A stretch of 32,847 bases of DNA from an uncultured delta proteobacterium (GTDB lineage: Bacteria; Myxococcota_A; Polyangia; Polyangiales; Polyangiaceae). This document shows positions 16,253 to 24,448 of this stretch, piece by piece. The stretch spans positions 1 through 32,847 of the forward strand of contig CAITIQ010000013.1 in NCBI GenBank assembly GCA_903892415.1, written 5' to 3'. Made by a program: the position numbers and the translations under genes. Position 1 is the stretch's first letter. Every line of letters starts with the position of its first letter. The notes beneath the pieces are model-generated. The model was not told where the DNA came from and ran no database searches. It worked only from the letters and a program-made list of their open reading frames with translations.

Positions 16253-18451
16253 ATGACCGAGCTCGTCGTCGTGCTTTTCCTCGCCATCATTGGCCTCTCC
16301 ACCGCTGGCTATCTGGTGCGATGGCTGTTGTCGTTCGGCTCGCCGGATAGCGCGCTGCTCAACGCAGCCTCGCTCGTTCGTGACGTGGCCGAGGGTTTTG
16401 CGCGAAGGCAGAGTGCGACGCTGGCCGCGCTGGCCGCGCTCTTTGGTGGTGCGTTGTTCGTTGCCTACGGTTTGCGCACGCCCACCGCCGAGGAAGTAGG
16501 CGGGCTCGAAACAGCTGTTTGGCTGGTGATTTCGTTCAGCGTGGGCGTACTCGGAGCGATCGCCGCTGCCGAGCTTGGCACCTTCATCGGCGTTCGTGGT
16601 GCCATCCGCACAGCAGCGGCCTCGCGTCGCAACGTGGATGCGGCCTTGCGCTCGTCCTTTCGCTCGGGGGCCGCACTCAGCCTGCTCTCCGCTTCGATCG
16701 GAACGGTCTCCTTGGCAGCGCTCATTCTCGCTGTAATCGCCTTCCACGGTGGGGTGGGCCAAGGCATCGCCAACGCTGTCAACATTATCCCGCGCATCCC
16801 GTTCTTGCTGCTTGGGTACGCGCTCGGCGCAACCACCACTGCGCTATTTGGACAGATCGCTGGCGGCACGTTCGCGAAGAGCGCGGACATCGGCGCCGAC
16901 GTTGGTGCGCGCGACGCCGGGCTCGACGACGACGCCAAGGACAACCCGGCCGCAGTCGCCAACCTCGCCGGGGACTGCGCCAACGGCGCGGCTAGCTCGC
17001 ACGTGACTGCCTATGCCGCCGCCGCGGCGGAAGACACAGCGGCGATGCTCGCCGTGACCGTGGTTTACGCAGCGGACCTGAGCTTGCGCAGCCCGCTCTC
17101 GCTGATCCTGCTGCCGCTGCTGTCACGCTCGTTCTCGATTCTGGGCACGGTCTTCGCCGCCGTCGTGGTTCGCACCGACGACCGTGAGGATCCGTTCGCC
17201 GCGGTCTTGCGCGGGCTGAGCGTCGCTACGCTGCTTCAGGCCGTAGGTCTTGCTGGGGCGATCCAATGGCTGCTCCCTGAGCGCAGGGTGTTGATGTTCG
17301 GCGCGAGCGCGATCGGTATCGGTCTCGCAGCGATAATCGTTGTCTGGGTGTACGTCTCGAGTTCGTCCCGCTTTCGTGCCGTGCGTGACGTGGCAGAGGC
17401 TGCTCGCGTTGGCCCGACGCTCAACGTGCTTGCGGGCATCTCCAATGGGCTGCGCATGGGCTTGCCCATTGCCGCAGCGCTCACGCTCGGAATCGGCGGG
17501 AGCCACGCCCTCGGGCTTTACCTCTACGGCCCTGCTGGCGGCACGCTCGCGCTCGTAGCAACGCTCTCTGGCCTGGTTGGGACGATGACCTTCTTGATGG
17601 CGCTCGACGGCATGGCCACCGTCGTCGACGCAGCCTCCGGCCTGGTCGCCATGACCTCCGAGGCCGACCGACGCGACGCTCGAGGACGGCTATCGGTCCT
17701 GGACGCGGCAGGAGCGGCGCAACGGATCGCAGCGCGCATCGTCGGAACCGGAGGAGCGCTGCTCTCGAGCGTGCTTTTGTGCGAGGTGCTGCGGCAAGAG
17801 GCCGACCGGCTGCGCAGCGCGCTTGGCGAACTGCGCCTCGACGTCGGCGTTTGGGTCGGCGCGATGTTGGGCCTCGGCTTGATTGGTTGGTTGGCCGGGC
17901 GCTGCCTCACCGGGGTGCTGCGCTCTTCGCGTCGCATCGTCGAGGAGGTTCGACGACAGCTGCGCGATCGCAGCCCAGCCGAGGCCGATGGACCGCTGCT
18001 CGGCAGCGTCGATCATCGACCCTGCTCGGAGTCGGCCACGCGCCACGCGCTACGACATATGGTGCTCGCCGGCTCTCAGGCCGTGGTGTTGCTGATCGCC
18101 CTGCTCGTTGGCCTGCACCTGGCCCGCGGCGCTGGCTCAGGCTTCGCGTTGGGCGGGGCTGTGCTCTCGCTGATCGTAACAGCCACCGCAGCCGGAGTGG
18201 TCAGCGCTCTGTTCGCGCTCGGAGCCGGTGGAGCATGGGGCAGCGCCAAGAAGTACATCGTGACGGGCGCTCACGGTGGACGCTTGCACGTGGACGAAAC
18301 GGGCGCGCGGGCGGAGAACCCCACCTTCGTCGCATCGGTGATCGGAGACACCGTGGGAGACCCGTTCAAAGACGTGGCGGTCCCCTGCGTCGTGGTGCTG
18401 ATTCGGCTTTTACCGATCGTGGCTTTGGTGCTTCTCCCCCTCATCCACTAA
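16253..18451 (+). CDS. Divergent membrane-bound pyrophosphatase homologue (HppA-like), probably catalytically altered
   Basis: The 732 residues and ~16 hydrophobic segments match the membrane pyrophosphatase family, which hydrolyses PPi while pumping H+ or Na+ across the inner membrane. Clear family signatures are GGTFAKSADIGAD (204-216), GGAWGSAKKYI (659-669) and GDTVGDPFKD (698-707). K209, D212, D216, D241, D699, D703, K706 and D707 are kept. However, the family's DNVGDNVGD signature reads NLAGDCANG (237-245), so its first and third Asp are Asn237 and Gly245. The GGAWDNAKK Asp is Gly663. The GNTTAA region that sets K+ dependence reads GAAQRI, and the Lys/Glu after GADLVGKVE are also changed. 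Several Mg-PPi ligands are therefore missing, so PPi hydrolysis is doubtful. It follows tolC by 95 bp on the same strand. No other pyrophosphatase is in the window. Confidence 0.85.
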   Translation: MTELVVVLFLAIIGLSTAGYLVRWLLSFGSPDSALLNAASLVRDVAEGFARRQSATLAALAALFGGALFVAYGLRTPTAEEVGGLETAVWLVISFSVGVLGAIAAAELGTFIGVRGAIRTAAASRRNVDAALRSSFRSGAALSLLSASIGTVSLAALILAVIAFHGGVGQGIANAVNIIPRIPFLLLGYALGATTTALFGQIAGGTFAKSADIGADVGARDAGLDDDAKDNPAAVANLAGDCANGAASSHVTAYAAAAAEDTAAMLAVTVVYAADLSLRSPLSLILLPLLSRSFSILGTVFAAVVVRTDDREDPFAAVLRGLSVATLLQAVGLAGAIQWLLPERRVLMFGASAIGIGLAAIIVVWVYVSSSSRFRAVRDVAEAARVGPTLNVLAGISNGLRMGLPIAAALTLGIGGSHALGLYLYGPAGGTLALVATLSGLVGTMTFLMALDGMATVVDAASGLVAMTSEADRRDARGRLSVLDAAGAAQRIAARIVGTGGALLSSVLLCEVLRQEADRLRSALGELRLDVGVWVGAMLGLGLIGWLAGRCLTGVLRSSRRIVEEVRRQLRDRSPAEADGPLLGSVDHRPCSESATRHALRHMVLAGSQAVVLLIALLVGLHLARGAGSGFALGGAVLSLIVTATAAGVVSALFALGAGGAWGSAKKYIVTGAHGGRLHVDETGARAENPTFVASVIGDTVGDPFKDVAVPCVVVLIRLLPIVALVLLPLIH

Positions 18452-18612
18452 CGGCGTGCTGGATCGTCATTTTTGGACGCATCCGTCCCTTGCAGCTTTG
18501 GGAAAGTGGGGATAAGGGTCTTTCCGTTGGGTGGCATGGCGCCGCGATTGAAGTCGCGGGTGGATCTGACCTCCGGCACACCTGTTTCCGCCGAACGCGG
18601 ATGCAGCAAACA

Positions 18613-18630
18613 GAATGACTCGAGTCATTC
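18613..18630. promoter_or_regulatory. 18-bp perfect palindrome, candidate operator
   Basis: GAATGACTCGAGTCATTC is perfectly self-complementary over 18 bp with no spacer and is followed directly by GGCCGGCC. It sits 170 bp upstream of the SNF2 start. A spacer-free palindrome of this length is more typical of a dimeric repressor or activator site than of an RNA hairpin. The binding protein is unknown. Confidence 0.5.
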
Positions 18631-18662
18631 GGCCGGCCCCGAGTCAGGTTTGCTTCAACAAC

Positions 18663-18679
18663 CTCAACCTGCGGTTGAG
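18663..18679. promoter_or_regulatory. Short inverted repeat upstream of the SNF2 gene
   Basis: CTCAACC and GGTTGAG form perfect 7-bp arms around TGC, about 33 bp downstream of the long palindrome. This could be a second protein-binding site or a leader hairpin. Confidence 0.35.
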
Positions 18680-18799
18680 CAATCGAATGGCTGTTTGCGG
18701 CTCGCATAAACCAAAGCGAGACGCAGCTTGTTACGGAAATTCGCTGAGTCGCTGCCCCTGACGGCGTAGGCGCTCAGCCGACACAAAAGTAGGCTGCTC

Positions 18800-21700
18800 G
18801 TGGGCACACCTCTCTCCGACGCACTCTCGACCCTCAGCGACCGCGGTCTTCGCAAGCTACTTGGCGCCCGAACCTTCATGCGAGGGTTCAAGTTCTTCTG
18901 CAATCGCGTGGTCGAAGACATCCAAGTGCACGAGGCGCACGCCACCGGTCTCGTACGCGCTCCCGAGAGCGACCCATTCAGCGTTCGGATTGAGCTCTCT
19001 CCCGACGGCATCAAGTCAACCTGCACCTGTCCGTCCCTAGGCAAAACAGAGCACTGCAAGCACGCCGCCGCCCTGCTGATCGCGGTTCGAGATCAGGCTC
19101 GCGCGTCGATGCCCCGACGGGAACCTGTTCCTACCCCTCCCCAAGCCCCCCAAAGCGAGAACGGTATCAACTCCAAACGAAGTCGTCGCCGCGAGCGTCG
19201 CACCCGCTCCTCTCCCCTCGCCCACGGCAGCTCGATGGCGGCAATGGGCCCGCCCGGCTCCACCGTTGGACCGGCGATGGGCAACGCACCCGTCGCTTAC
19301 ACCGAGCGCCCAATCGAGCGACACGAAGCCAGTCGCCCGGGGTTCGCCGAGCGAAGCACCTTCTCGACCACGCACACGAAGCTGGCTCCGCCGGTCCCCG
19401 AGGCCACCGCAAAGGCAACCGGCATCGGGGCTTGGCTTCCGCCCGAGGGCTCGACAGCGTCGCGGCGCATCGAGTTCCGCGTGCATGTCCGCCAGGGCGC
19501 GATCACAGTGACGGTGTTGGACGCCGAGGCTCGTATGCAGGTGCTGCCTTCGGTGGCGCTCACTTGGCAGGCACTCTTTCCAACGCCCGACCGCAACGCT
19601 CTCCGCTTGCTCGCCCGGCTCGAGAGTGGCAACCCGCGCCATCCCGCTGTGGACGTTCGCGGAGAAGACGTCTCCGAGCTGATGCCGCTGCTCGAACAGA
19701 GCCGCGTACTGCTGGAGCCAGCGTTGATGCAACTGCGCTTCAGTGAAGAGCCGCTCAAGCCGCGCTTCGACCTCGAGACGGTCGGCGGGGACACCATCAT
19801 CGTGAAGGCCAGCTTCGAGCGCAGCTCGGACAAACGGCGCTTCTCCTTGCTTACAGGAGGCTGGTTCGAGGGCTGGCCGGGCTGGCACATCGATAGCCAA
19901 GAAGGCATCGCACGCCGCATCGACCGTCGCGTCTCGGTCGCGGCGATTCGTCGTTTGATGCGCTCGCCCACGATCGCTGAGCCGATGAGCGAGCTGCCCC
20001 GAGTGATCATGCAAGGTCTGCCCAAGATCGCCCTGGAGGTTGGCGCTGAGCTTCCGGATCTGAACCAGATTTGCGACGTCGTCGACCTCGTTCCCACGTT
20101 CCGCATGCGCGCCGGCGGCTCGCTGGTCGAGGCCAGCGTCAGCCTCTTCGCGGTCTACGGCAACGAGGAGATCCCGGTCCGCGCCGACGGCATCACCTTG
20201 CCGGTAATCATCCAAGCCCCGCTCGAAGGGGCGCGCAAAGCCCGCTGCATCCGCGTCGACATCGCGGCGCAACAAGACGCGGCGCAAAAGCTCAATGACC
20301 TCGGGCTCGGAGCGGACTCGAGCGGTCAAGGCTTCATCGGCCGTGGGGACAGCGCCATTACCTTCTGGAGCGAGGGGCTAGGCCGCCTCCCGGACGACTG
20401 GGATCTGTTCGTGCCCGAGGACCTCGTTGGTACCCAGGTTCGCGGAGCGGCTATCAGCGTCTTCGCCAAGGTCAGCTCCGGGATGGATTGGCTCAACGTG
20501 AAGCTCTCCTTCGAGTCGGAGGGCGTGCACGCCGAACGCGGTGAAATTCGGCGAGCGTTGGCCGAAGGCAAGAAGTACATCAAGCTCTCCGACGGTTCGT
20601 TTGCCCCGTTCGACGCCGACCAAATCCAAGCAATGATGGATCGCGAGATCGAGCTCATCACCGCCGCAGGCAAGAGTGGCAAGCTCTCCTTGGCGCACGC
20701 CGGTCGCATTCAAGAACTCGTGGCGCAAGCGGCGGGCAGCAGCATCTCCGGGGGCGCCCGTGAGCTCTTCCAGCGGCTCTCGTCGATCGACGACATCGAG
20801 GCGGCAAAGAAGCCGCGCAACCTCAAAGCCACGCTCCGCCCCTACCAAGAGGCCGGCCTCAGCTGGTTGAAGTTCATCCACTCGATCGCCTCCGGCGGCG
20901 TGCTCGCAGACGACATGGGTCTCGGCAAGACGGTGCAAACCATCGCGCTCTTGCTCGCGGTAAAGCAGGACGAGAAGGCCGTCAAAGCTCTGATTGTGGC
21001 GCCCACCAGCGTGGTCACGAACTGGCAACGAGAGCTGGAGAAATTCTCTCCGTCACTCAAGGTCGCCTTGTGGCACGGCGCGGATCGCAAAGACCAAGCG
21101 GACGAGGTGCGCGAGAGTGAGGTCATCATCACCAGCTACGCCCTCCTGCGGCGGGATGAGGACTTCCTCACAACGTTGGACCTCACCTACGCCATCCTCG
21201 ACGAGGCCCAGCACATCAAGAACCCGATGTCGGCTACCGCGGCAGCGGCCAAGAAGCTGCGCGCCAAACGGCGCCTGGCGCTGACCGGCACGCCGATCGA
21301 GAACCGCCTGAGCGAAATCTGGAGCATCTTCGACTTCGTTTCGCCCGGCCTACTCGGCGCGCTCGATCGCTTCGAGGCCAAGTTCGCCCGCCCAATCGAG
21401 CAAGGCGACTACAAAACTGCCCAGCGACTGCGCACCACGATCCACCCGTTCATTCTGCGCCGCACGAAGAACGAGGTGGCCAAGGATCTACCGGAGAAGC
21501 TCGAGACCGATCAGGTTTGCGATCTCACCGGCGAGCAACGCGTGGTCTACCAGGAGATCCTCCGCGAGGTGCGGGCGCAGGTGTTGGGAGAGGTCGAGAA
21601 GAACGGTATCGGCAAGAGCCAGATTCAGATCCTGGCCGGCCTCACTCGGCTGCGACAGGCTGCTTGTGATCCTCGTCTGCTCGGCCTGCCGCGGGACTAC

Positions 21701-22225
21701 TCCGACGACGACTCGGGCAAGCTCGTGGCGCTGCGTGAGCTCTTGGCCAACGCGGTTGAAGGTGGTCACAAAGTGCTCGTCTTCAGCCAGTTCGTCCAGA
21801 TGCTCAAGCTTGTGGAAAAGGCGATCAAGGAGGACGGCATCAAATACGAGTACCTCGATGGCTCCACGAAGGACCGCGCCGAACGCGTGGATCGCTTCCA
21901 AGGCGATCCGACCGTGGGCGCGTTCCTGATCAGCCTCAAGGCAGGCGGTACCGGCCTCAACCTCACGGCCGCAGATACAGTGATCCACTTCGATCCGTGG
22001 TGGAACCCGGCGGTGGAACAACAAGCCACCGATCGCGCTCACCGCATTGGGCAAAACAAGGTGGTCAGCGTGTACCGCCTGGTCGCCGCAGGGACGATCG
22101 AAGAGAAGATCCTCCAGCTCAAGCAGAAGAAGCGGGAGCTCGTCGCGAGCGTGCTTTCCGAGGATGCTGGCGGCGTGAAGAAGCTGACCAAACAGGATCT
22201 CGAGGAGTTGTTCTCGGTCGAGTAA
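18800..22225 (+). CDS. SNF2-family DNA translocase/helicase with N-terminal SWIM zinc finger
   Basis: The 1141-residue protein has a GTG start at 18800. A SWIM zinc finger is complete near the N-terminus (CxCx8CxH: C75, C77, C86, H88). A basic disordered linker (~100-210) and a ~400-residue beta-rich middle region of unknown fold follow. The SNF2 ATPase core starts with LRPYQEAGLSWL and Walker A DDMGLGKT (Lys710). It continues with the DEAQ box (Asp801, Glu802), ALTGTPIENRLSE, LVFSQFVQML, GGTGLNLTAADTVIHFDPWW and motif VI DRAHRIGQ (1078-1085). All motifs look intact. Such proteins are ATP-driven double-stranded DNA translocases that remodel protein-DNA complexes, probably in transcription or repair. 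The gene stands alone. Confidence 0.96.
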   Translation: MGTPLSDALSTLSDRGLRKLLGARTFMRGFKFFCNRVVEDIQVHEAHATGLVRAPESDPFSVRIELSPDGIKSTCTCPSLGKTEHCKHAAALLIAVRDQARASMPRREPVPTPPQAPQSENGINSKRSRRRERRTRSSPLAHGSSMAAMGPPGSTVGPAMGNAPVAYTERPIERHEASRPGFAERSTFSTTHTKLAPPVPEATAKATGIGAWLPPEGSTASRRIEFRVHVRQGAITVTVLDAEARMQVLPSVALTWQALFPTPDRNALRLLARLESGNPRHPAVDVRGEDVSELMPLLEQSRVLLEPALMQLRFSEEPLKPRFDLETVGGDTIIVKASFERSSDKRRFSLLTGGWFEGWPGWHIDSQEGIARRIDRRVSVAAIRRLMRSPTIAEPMSELPRVIMQGLPKIALEVGAELPDLNQICDVVDLVPTFRMRAGGSLVEASVSLFAVYGNEEIPVRADGITLPVIIQAPLEGARKARCIRVDIAAQQDAAQKLNDLGLGADSSGQGFIGRGDSAITFWSEGLGRLPDDWDLFVPEDLVGTQVRGAAISVFAKVSSGMDWLNVKLSFESEGVHAERGEIRRALAEGKKYIKLSDGSFAPFDADQIQAMMDREIELITAAGKSGKLSLAHAGRIQELVAQAAGSSISGGARELFQRLSSIDDIEAAKKPRNLKATLRPYQEAGLSWLKFIHSIASGGVLADDMGLGKTVQTIALLLAVKQDEKAVKALIVAPTSVVTNWQRELEKFSPSLKVALWHGADRKDQADEVRESEVIITSYALLRRDEDFLTTLDLTYAILDEAQHIKNPMSATAAAAKKLRAKRRLALTGTPIENRLSEIWSIFDFVSPGLLGALDRFEAKFARPIEQGDYKTAQRLRTTIHPFILRRTKNEVAKDLPEKLETDQVCDLTGEQRVVYQEILREVRAQVLGEVEKNGIGKSQIQILAGLTRLRQAACDPRLLGLPRDYSDDDSGKLVALRELLANAVEGGHKVLVFSQFVQMLKLVEKAIKEDGIKYEYLDGSTKDRAERVDRFQGDPTVGAFLISLKAGGTGLNLTAADTVIHFDPWWNPAVEQQATDRAHRIGQNKVVSVYRLVAAGTIEEKILQLKQKKRELVASVLSEDAGGVKKLTKQDLEELFSVE

Positions 22226-22269
22226 CGGTAAAACGGCCAGGGTCCGCACCTGGCCCGGCGCAACCAAAG

Positions 22270-22303
22270 AAAAAGGAGGTTGGGACTCAGGGCCCAACCT
22301 CCT
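22270..22303 (-). terminator. Intrinsic terminator for the 76-aa gene (possibly bidirectional)
   Basis: AGGAGGTTGGG (22274-22284) and CCCAACCTCCT (22293-22303) form a perfect 11-bp stem with an 8-nt loop. AAAAA (22270-22274) at its left side gives a U-tract on the minus strand, just after the stop of the small minus-strand gene. It lies 45 bp beyond the SNF2 stop and may also stop that transcript. Confidence 0.8.
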
Positions 22304-22325
22304 CATTGGTTGACGGGCGTCGCGA

Positions 22326-22556
22326 CTACTCAGCCGTAGCGGCAAACCAGGCTTCGGCGATCGCGTAGAGCGTGTCTTCGCTCGCAGCATCCCCCTCGGG
22401 AACGCCGTTGGCGGCGCCGAAGCTGTAAACGATGCGCCCAACCGGCACGCCCTTCACCAACACCGTGAAGGTGTCTTCCGCTAGCTCTTGAATGTTGTAG
22501 CTCGTCCCCTCGAAGGTGACCGTCTTGTTTGCAACGTCTGCGACCGCTGTACTCAT
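22326..22556 (-). CDS. Small conserved-looking protein of unknown function (76 aa)
   Basis: The protein begins MSTAVADVANKTVTFEG and has 76 residues, with beta-strand-like segments and a C-terminal helix (TLYAIAEAWFAATAE). It has no signal peptide, membrane helix or cysteine. Real-gene evidence is its balanced composition, the ATG start, and a strong terminator right after the stop. Its start faces away from the kinase gene that lies 50 bp upstream on the same strand, so it may be the last gene of that unit. I do not recognise a family. Confidence 0.75.
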   Translation of the reverse strand: MSTAVADVANKTVTFEGTSYNIQELAEDTFTVLVKGVPVGRIVYSFGAANGVPEGDAASEDTLYAIAEAWFAATAE

Positions 22557-22606
22557 GGAGCGGGTTCCTAGTCGAGCCTCACCGCGAAGGGAGAAAAAAC
22601 AGCGCG

Positions 22607-24184
22607 TCAGCGCCGCGCGCTCGAGCGCGGGCGCTCGACCAACTCGGCGGCTTCGGCGCTGCGGTAGGTTGCGATGTCATCGGTGTGGCCCTGCTCCTCC
22701 GCGGAGCGGGCCATCAGTGCCCAAACCCGTGCCCGTTCGGAGCCCGGGCGCGATAGCGACAGCGCATCTTTGAGGCAACGTTGTGCAGACGAGTAGTCCT
22801 TCGCCGCTAGGTGAGCTTCACCTAATTTGGCGCTGAACAAACCAACGACGTGAATGGGATCGTCGAGCGTCCCTTCATCGAGATCTTTGCGCGCCAACTC
22901 GATGCCACGCTTGAGCGCCGTTATGGCGCCATGGGCATCCCCCATCTTCAGCCGGGCGTGGGCGATCTGTTCGAGGAAGACCAGGGCGCTCGGGGTGTCC
23001 CCACCCTGTTCGGCCTCGAGGATCAGCTTCTCCACCTGGAGTTTGGCGCTCACGCTGCGAGTGTCACGCCCCGGCGCCTCACTTGAAGCGTCCTTCTTCG
23101 GACGCATGAAGCTCTCCCGCTCGAGCGGAAGTCCACACTCGCCACAAAAGCGCGATAGCGGTCCGTTGAGACCGCCGCACGATTGGCAGGGGCGCAGGGT
23201 TGCCCGCACCCACGAACGAGCATCGGACTGCGCGCGCTCCCCCGTGCGGTGAGCAACGATTTCACGCAGCGCCTCGGCAAAATCCGCCGCCGATGCGTAG
23301 CGATCATCCGGTCGCTTCTGCATGGCCTTGATGATCACCTCATCCAAGCCGTAATGGATGCGGTCCGGAGCGAGCTCCGCGATGTTCGGAATTGGCTCGG
23401 TTACGTGTTTCTCGAGCAGCTTCTGGGGATCTTCATCGTGGAACGGCAGCGAACCCACCGTCATCTCGTACAGGATGACGCCGCACGCGTAGAGGTCCGT
23501 GCGCCCATCGGTGTCGAGCGCCATCGCCTGCTCCGGCGAAATGTACTCGGGCGTACCAAAGACCGCGCCGTCCGGAGTGGAGAGGTTGCGGCGCAGCTTG
23601 GCCAGACCGAAGTCCACGACCTTCACCAAGTCACCGCCACCTCGCTGGGGCAGCACCAGGATGTTCGCCGGCTTTAAGTCACGATGTACAACCGACAGCC
23701 CGTGAGCTTCATCCAGCGCGCTTAGAATCTGGAGCACGATGTCGAGAACCCGCGTTACCGGCTGGAGGGGTTCTTGCGTTAGGACGATCTCGAGATCCTG
23801 CCCGTCAAGGAGCTCCATCACGAAGTAAGGGCGACCGTCGGGCGCCTGTCCGAAATCGTACACCCGTACGCAATTGGGGTGGTTTAGTGCGCTGGCCGCG
23901 CGCGCCTCGTTCTTGAAACGCTCCACCATCGTGGGGTTCTGCACGAGCCCCGCGCTCATCATCTTGATGGCCACGGAGCGACCGAGGTTCGACTGTTCGC
24001 CTCGGTACACCCGGCCCATCGACCCTTCGGCGATGAATTCGACGACGCGGTAGCCACCAGCCAGCGTGCGGCCAATGATCGGGTCGCGCTCCGATACTTC
24101 GGCGGCCACCAGTTTCGCGCCGCATTCGGAACAAAAAGTGTCCGCGTCTTTCGCTGCACTTTTACAGTTGCTGCAAACAGCCAT
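22607..24184 (-). CDS. Soluble Ser/Thr kinase with two zinc ribbons and TPR-like C-terminus
   Basis: The ATG at 24182-24184 is preferred because the protein then opens with a zinc ribbon (MAVCSNCK...FCSECG: C4, C7, C18, C21). An ATG 7 codons earlier (24205) is also possible. The protein has 525 residues. The kinase domain (~45-310) has the glycine loop AEGSMGRVY, Lys74 in VAIK, HRDLKPAN (Asp169), DFGLAK (Asp191) and EYISPEQ, and is complete. A second zinc ribbon (C333, C336, C347, C350; CQSCGG...FCGECG) is followed by ~150 helical residues with TPR-like character (residues ~380-525). No membrane helix is present, so it is cytoplasmic. It diverges from the OmpA-to-cyclase operon across ~265 bp. 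Confidence 0.93.
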   Translation of the reverse strand: MAVCSNCKSAAKDADTFCSECGAKLVAAEVSERDPIIGRTLAGGYRVVEFIAEGSMGRVYRGEQSNLGRSVAIKMMSAGLVQNPTMVERFKNEARAASALNHPNCVRVYDFGQAPDGRPYFVMELLDGQDLEIVLTQEPLQPVTRVLDIVLQILSALDEAHGLSVVHRDLKPANILVLPQRGGGDLVKVVDFGLAKLRRNLSTPDGAVFGTPEYISPEQAMALDTDGRTDLYACGVILYEMTVGSLPFHDEDPQKLLEKHVTEPIPNIAELAPDRIHYGLDEVIIKAMQKRPDDRYASAADFAEALREIVAHRTGERAQSDARSWVRATLRPCQSCGGLNGPLSRFCGECGLPLERESFMRPKKDASSEAPGRDTRSVSAKLQVEKLILEAEQGGDTPSALVFLEQIAHARLKMGDAHGAITALKRGIELARKDLDEGTLDDPIHVVGLFSAKLGEAHLAAKDYSSAQRCLKDALSLSRPGSERARVWALMARSAEEQGHTDDIATYRSAEAAELVERPRSSARR

Positions 24185-24253
24185 CGGAGAGCGGCAGCAT
24201 AGCAACTTGGTCTGGCGTCAGGACAGCTATTCGAATCCGGCCAACGCGATGGG

Positions 24254-24273
24254 CAATTCTGGCCAATTCTGAC
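24254..24273. promoter_or_regulatory. Direct repeat in the divergent kinase/OmpA promoter region
   Basis: CAATTCTG occurs twice with a 10-bp period (24254-24261, 24264-24271), each followed by a similar base pair, in an AT-richer stretch 70 bp from the kinase start. A 10-bp period puts both copies on the same face of the helix. This suits a regulator site for either or both divergent units. Confidence 0.35.
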
Positions 24274-24448
24274 CAAAGACCGCTGGAGAAGCTGATGCTT
24301 GGATCTGTTGCGTGAGGGCCGATTACCCCACCCCAACATTGACTTCGGTTCGAGTTTTTGTGTTCGAAGCAGGACCTCCGACGTCTACGTCAGGCGAAAA
24401 TTGCAATATGACCAACCTCGTGCACCGCGCCCGAAGGCTTCATCGAAG

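Larger units (their letters stand above)
18452..18799. other. 348-bp intergenic region without a convincing gene
   Basis: It lies between the pyrophosphatase-like and SNF2 genes on the plus strand. The only open frames (up to 88 codons) have no ribosome-binding site and are low in complexity, so I do not call them. The region holds an 18-bp perfect palindrome, a 7-bp hairpin and a weak GGAAAG/CTTTCC inverted repeat (18501-18525). It is the likely control region of the SNF2 gene. Confidence 0.6.

Noticed and set aside
18441..18709. Open frames on both strands (78 and 88 codons) in the SNF2 upstream gap
   Set aside because: They have no ribosome-binding site or domain pattern, they overlap each other, and one runs into the upstream gene's end.
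19037..20329. 430-codon minus-strand frame inside the SNF2 gene
   Set aside because: It is antisense to the clearly real SWIM-SNF2 protein, with Arg/His/Ala-rich composition typical of a GC-rich shadow.
21488..22441. 317-codon minus-strand frame at the SNF2 3' end
   Set aside because: It covers the conserved SNF2 helicase motifs in antisense and runs through the terminator and the small gene.
24299..24448. Upstream extension of the OmpA frame
   Set aside because: The sequence is AT-richer and protein-unlike, and it would place 50 residues before the signal peptide. It fits the divergent promoter region better.
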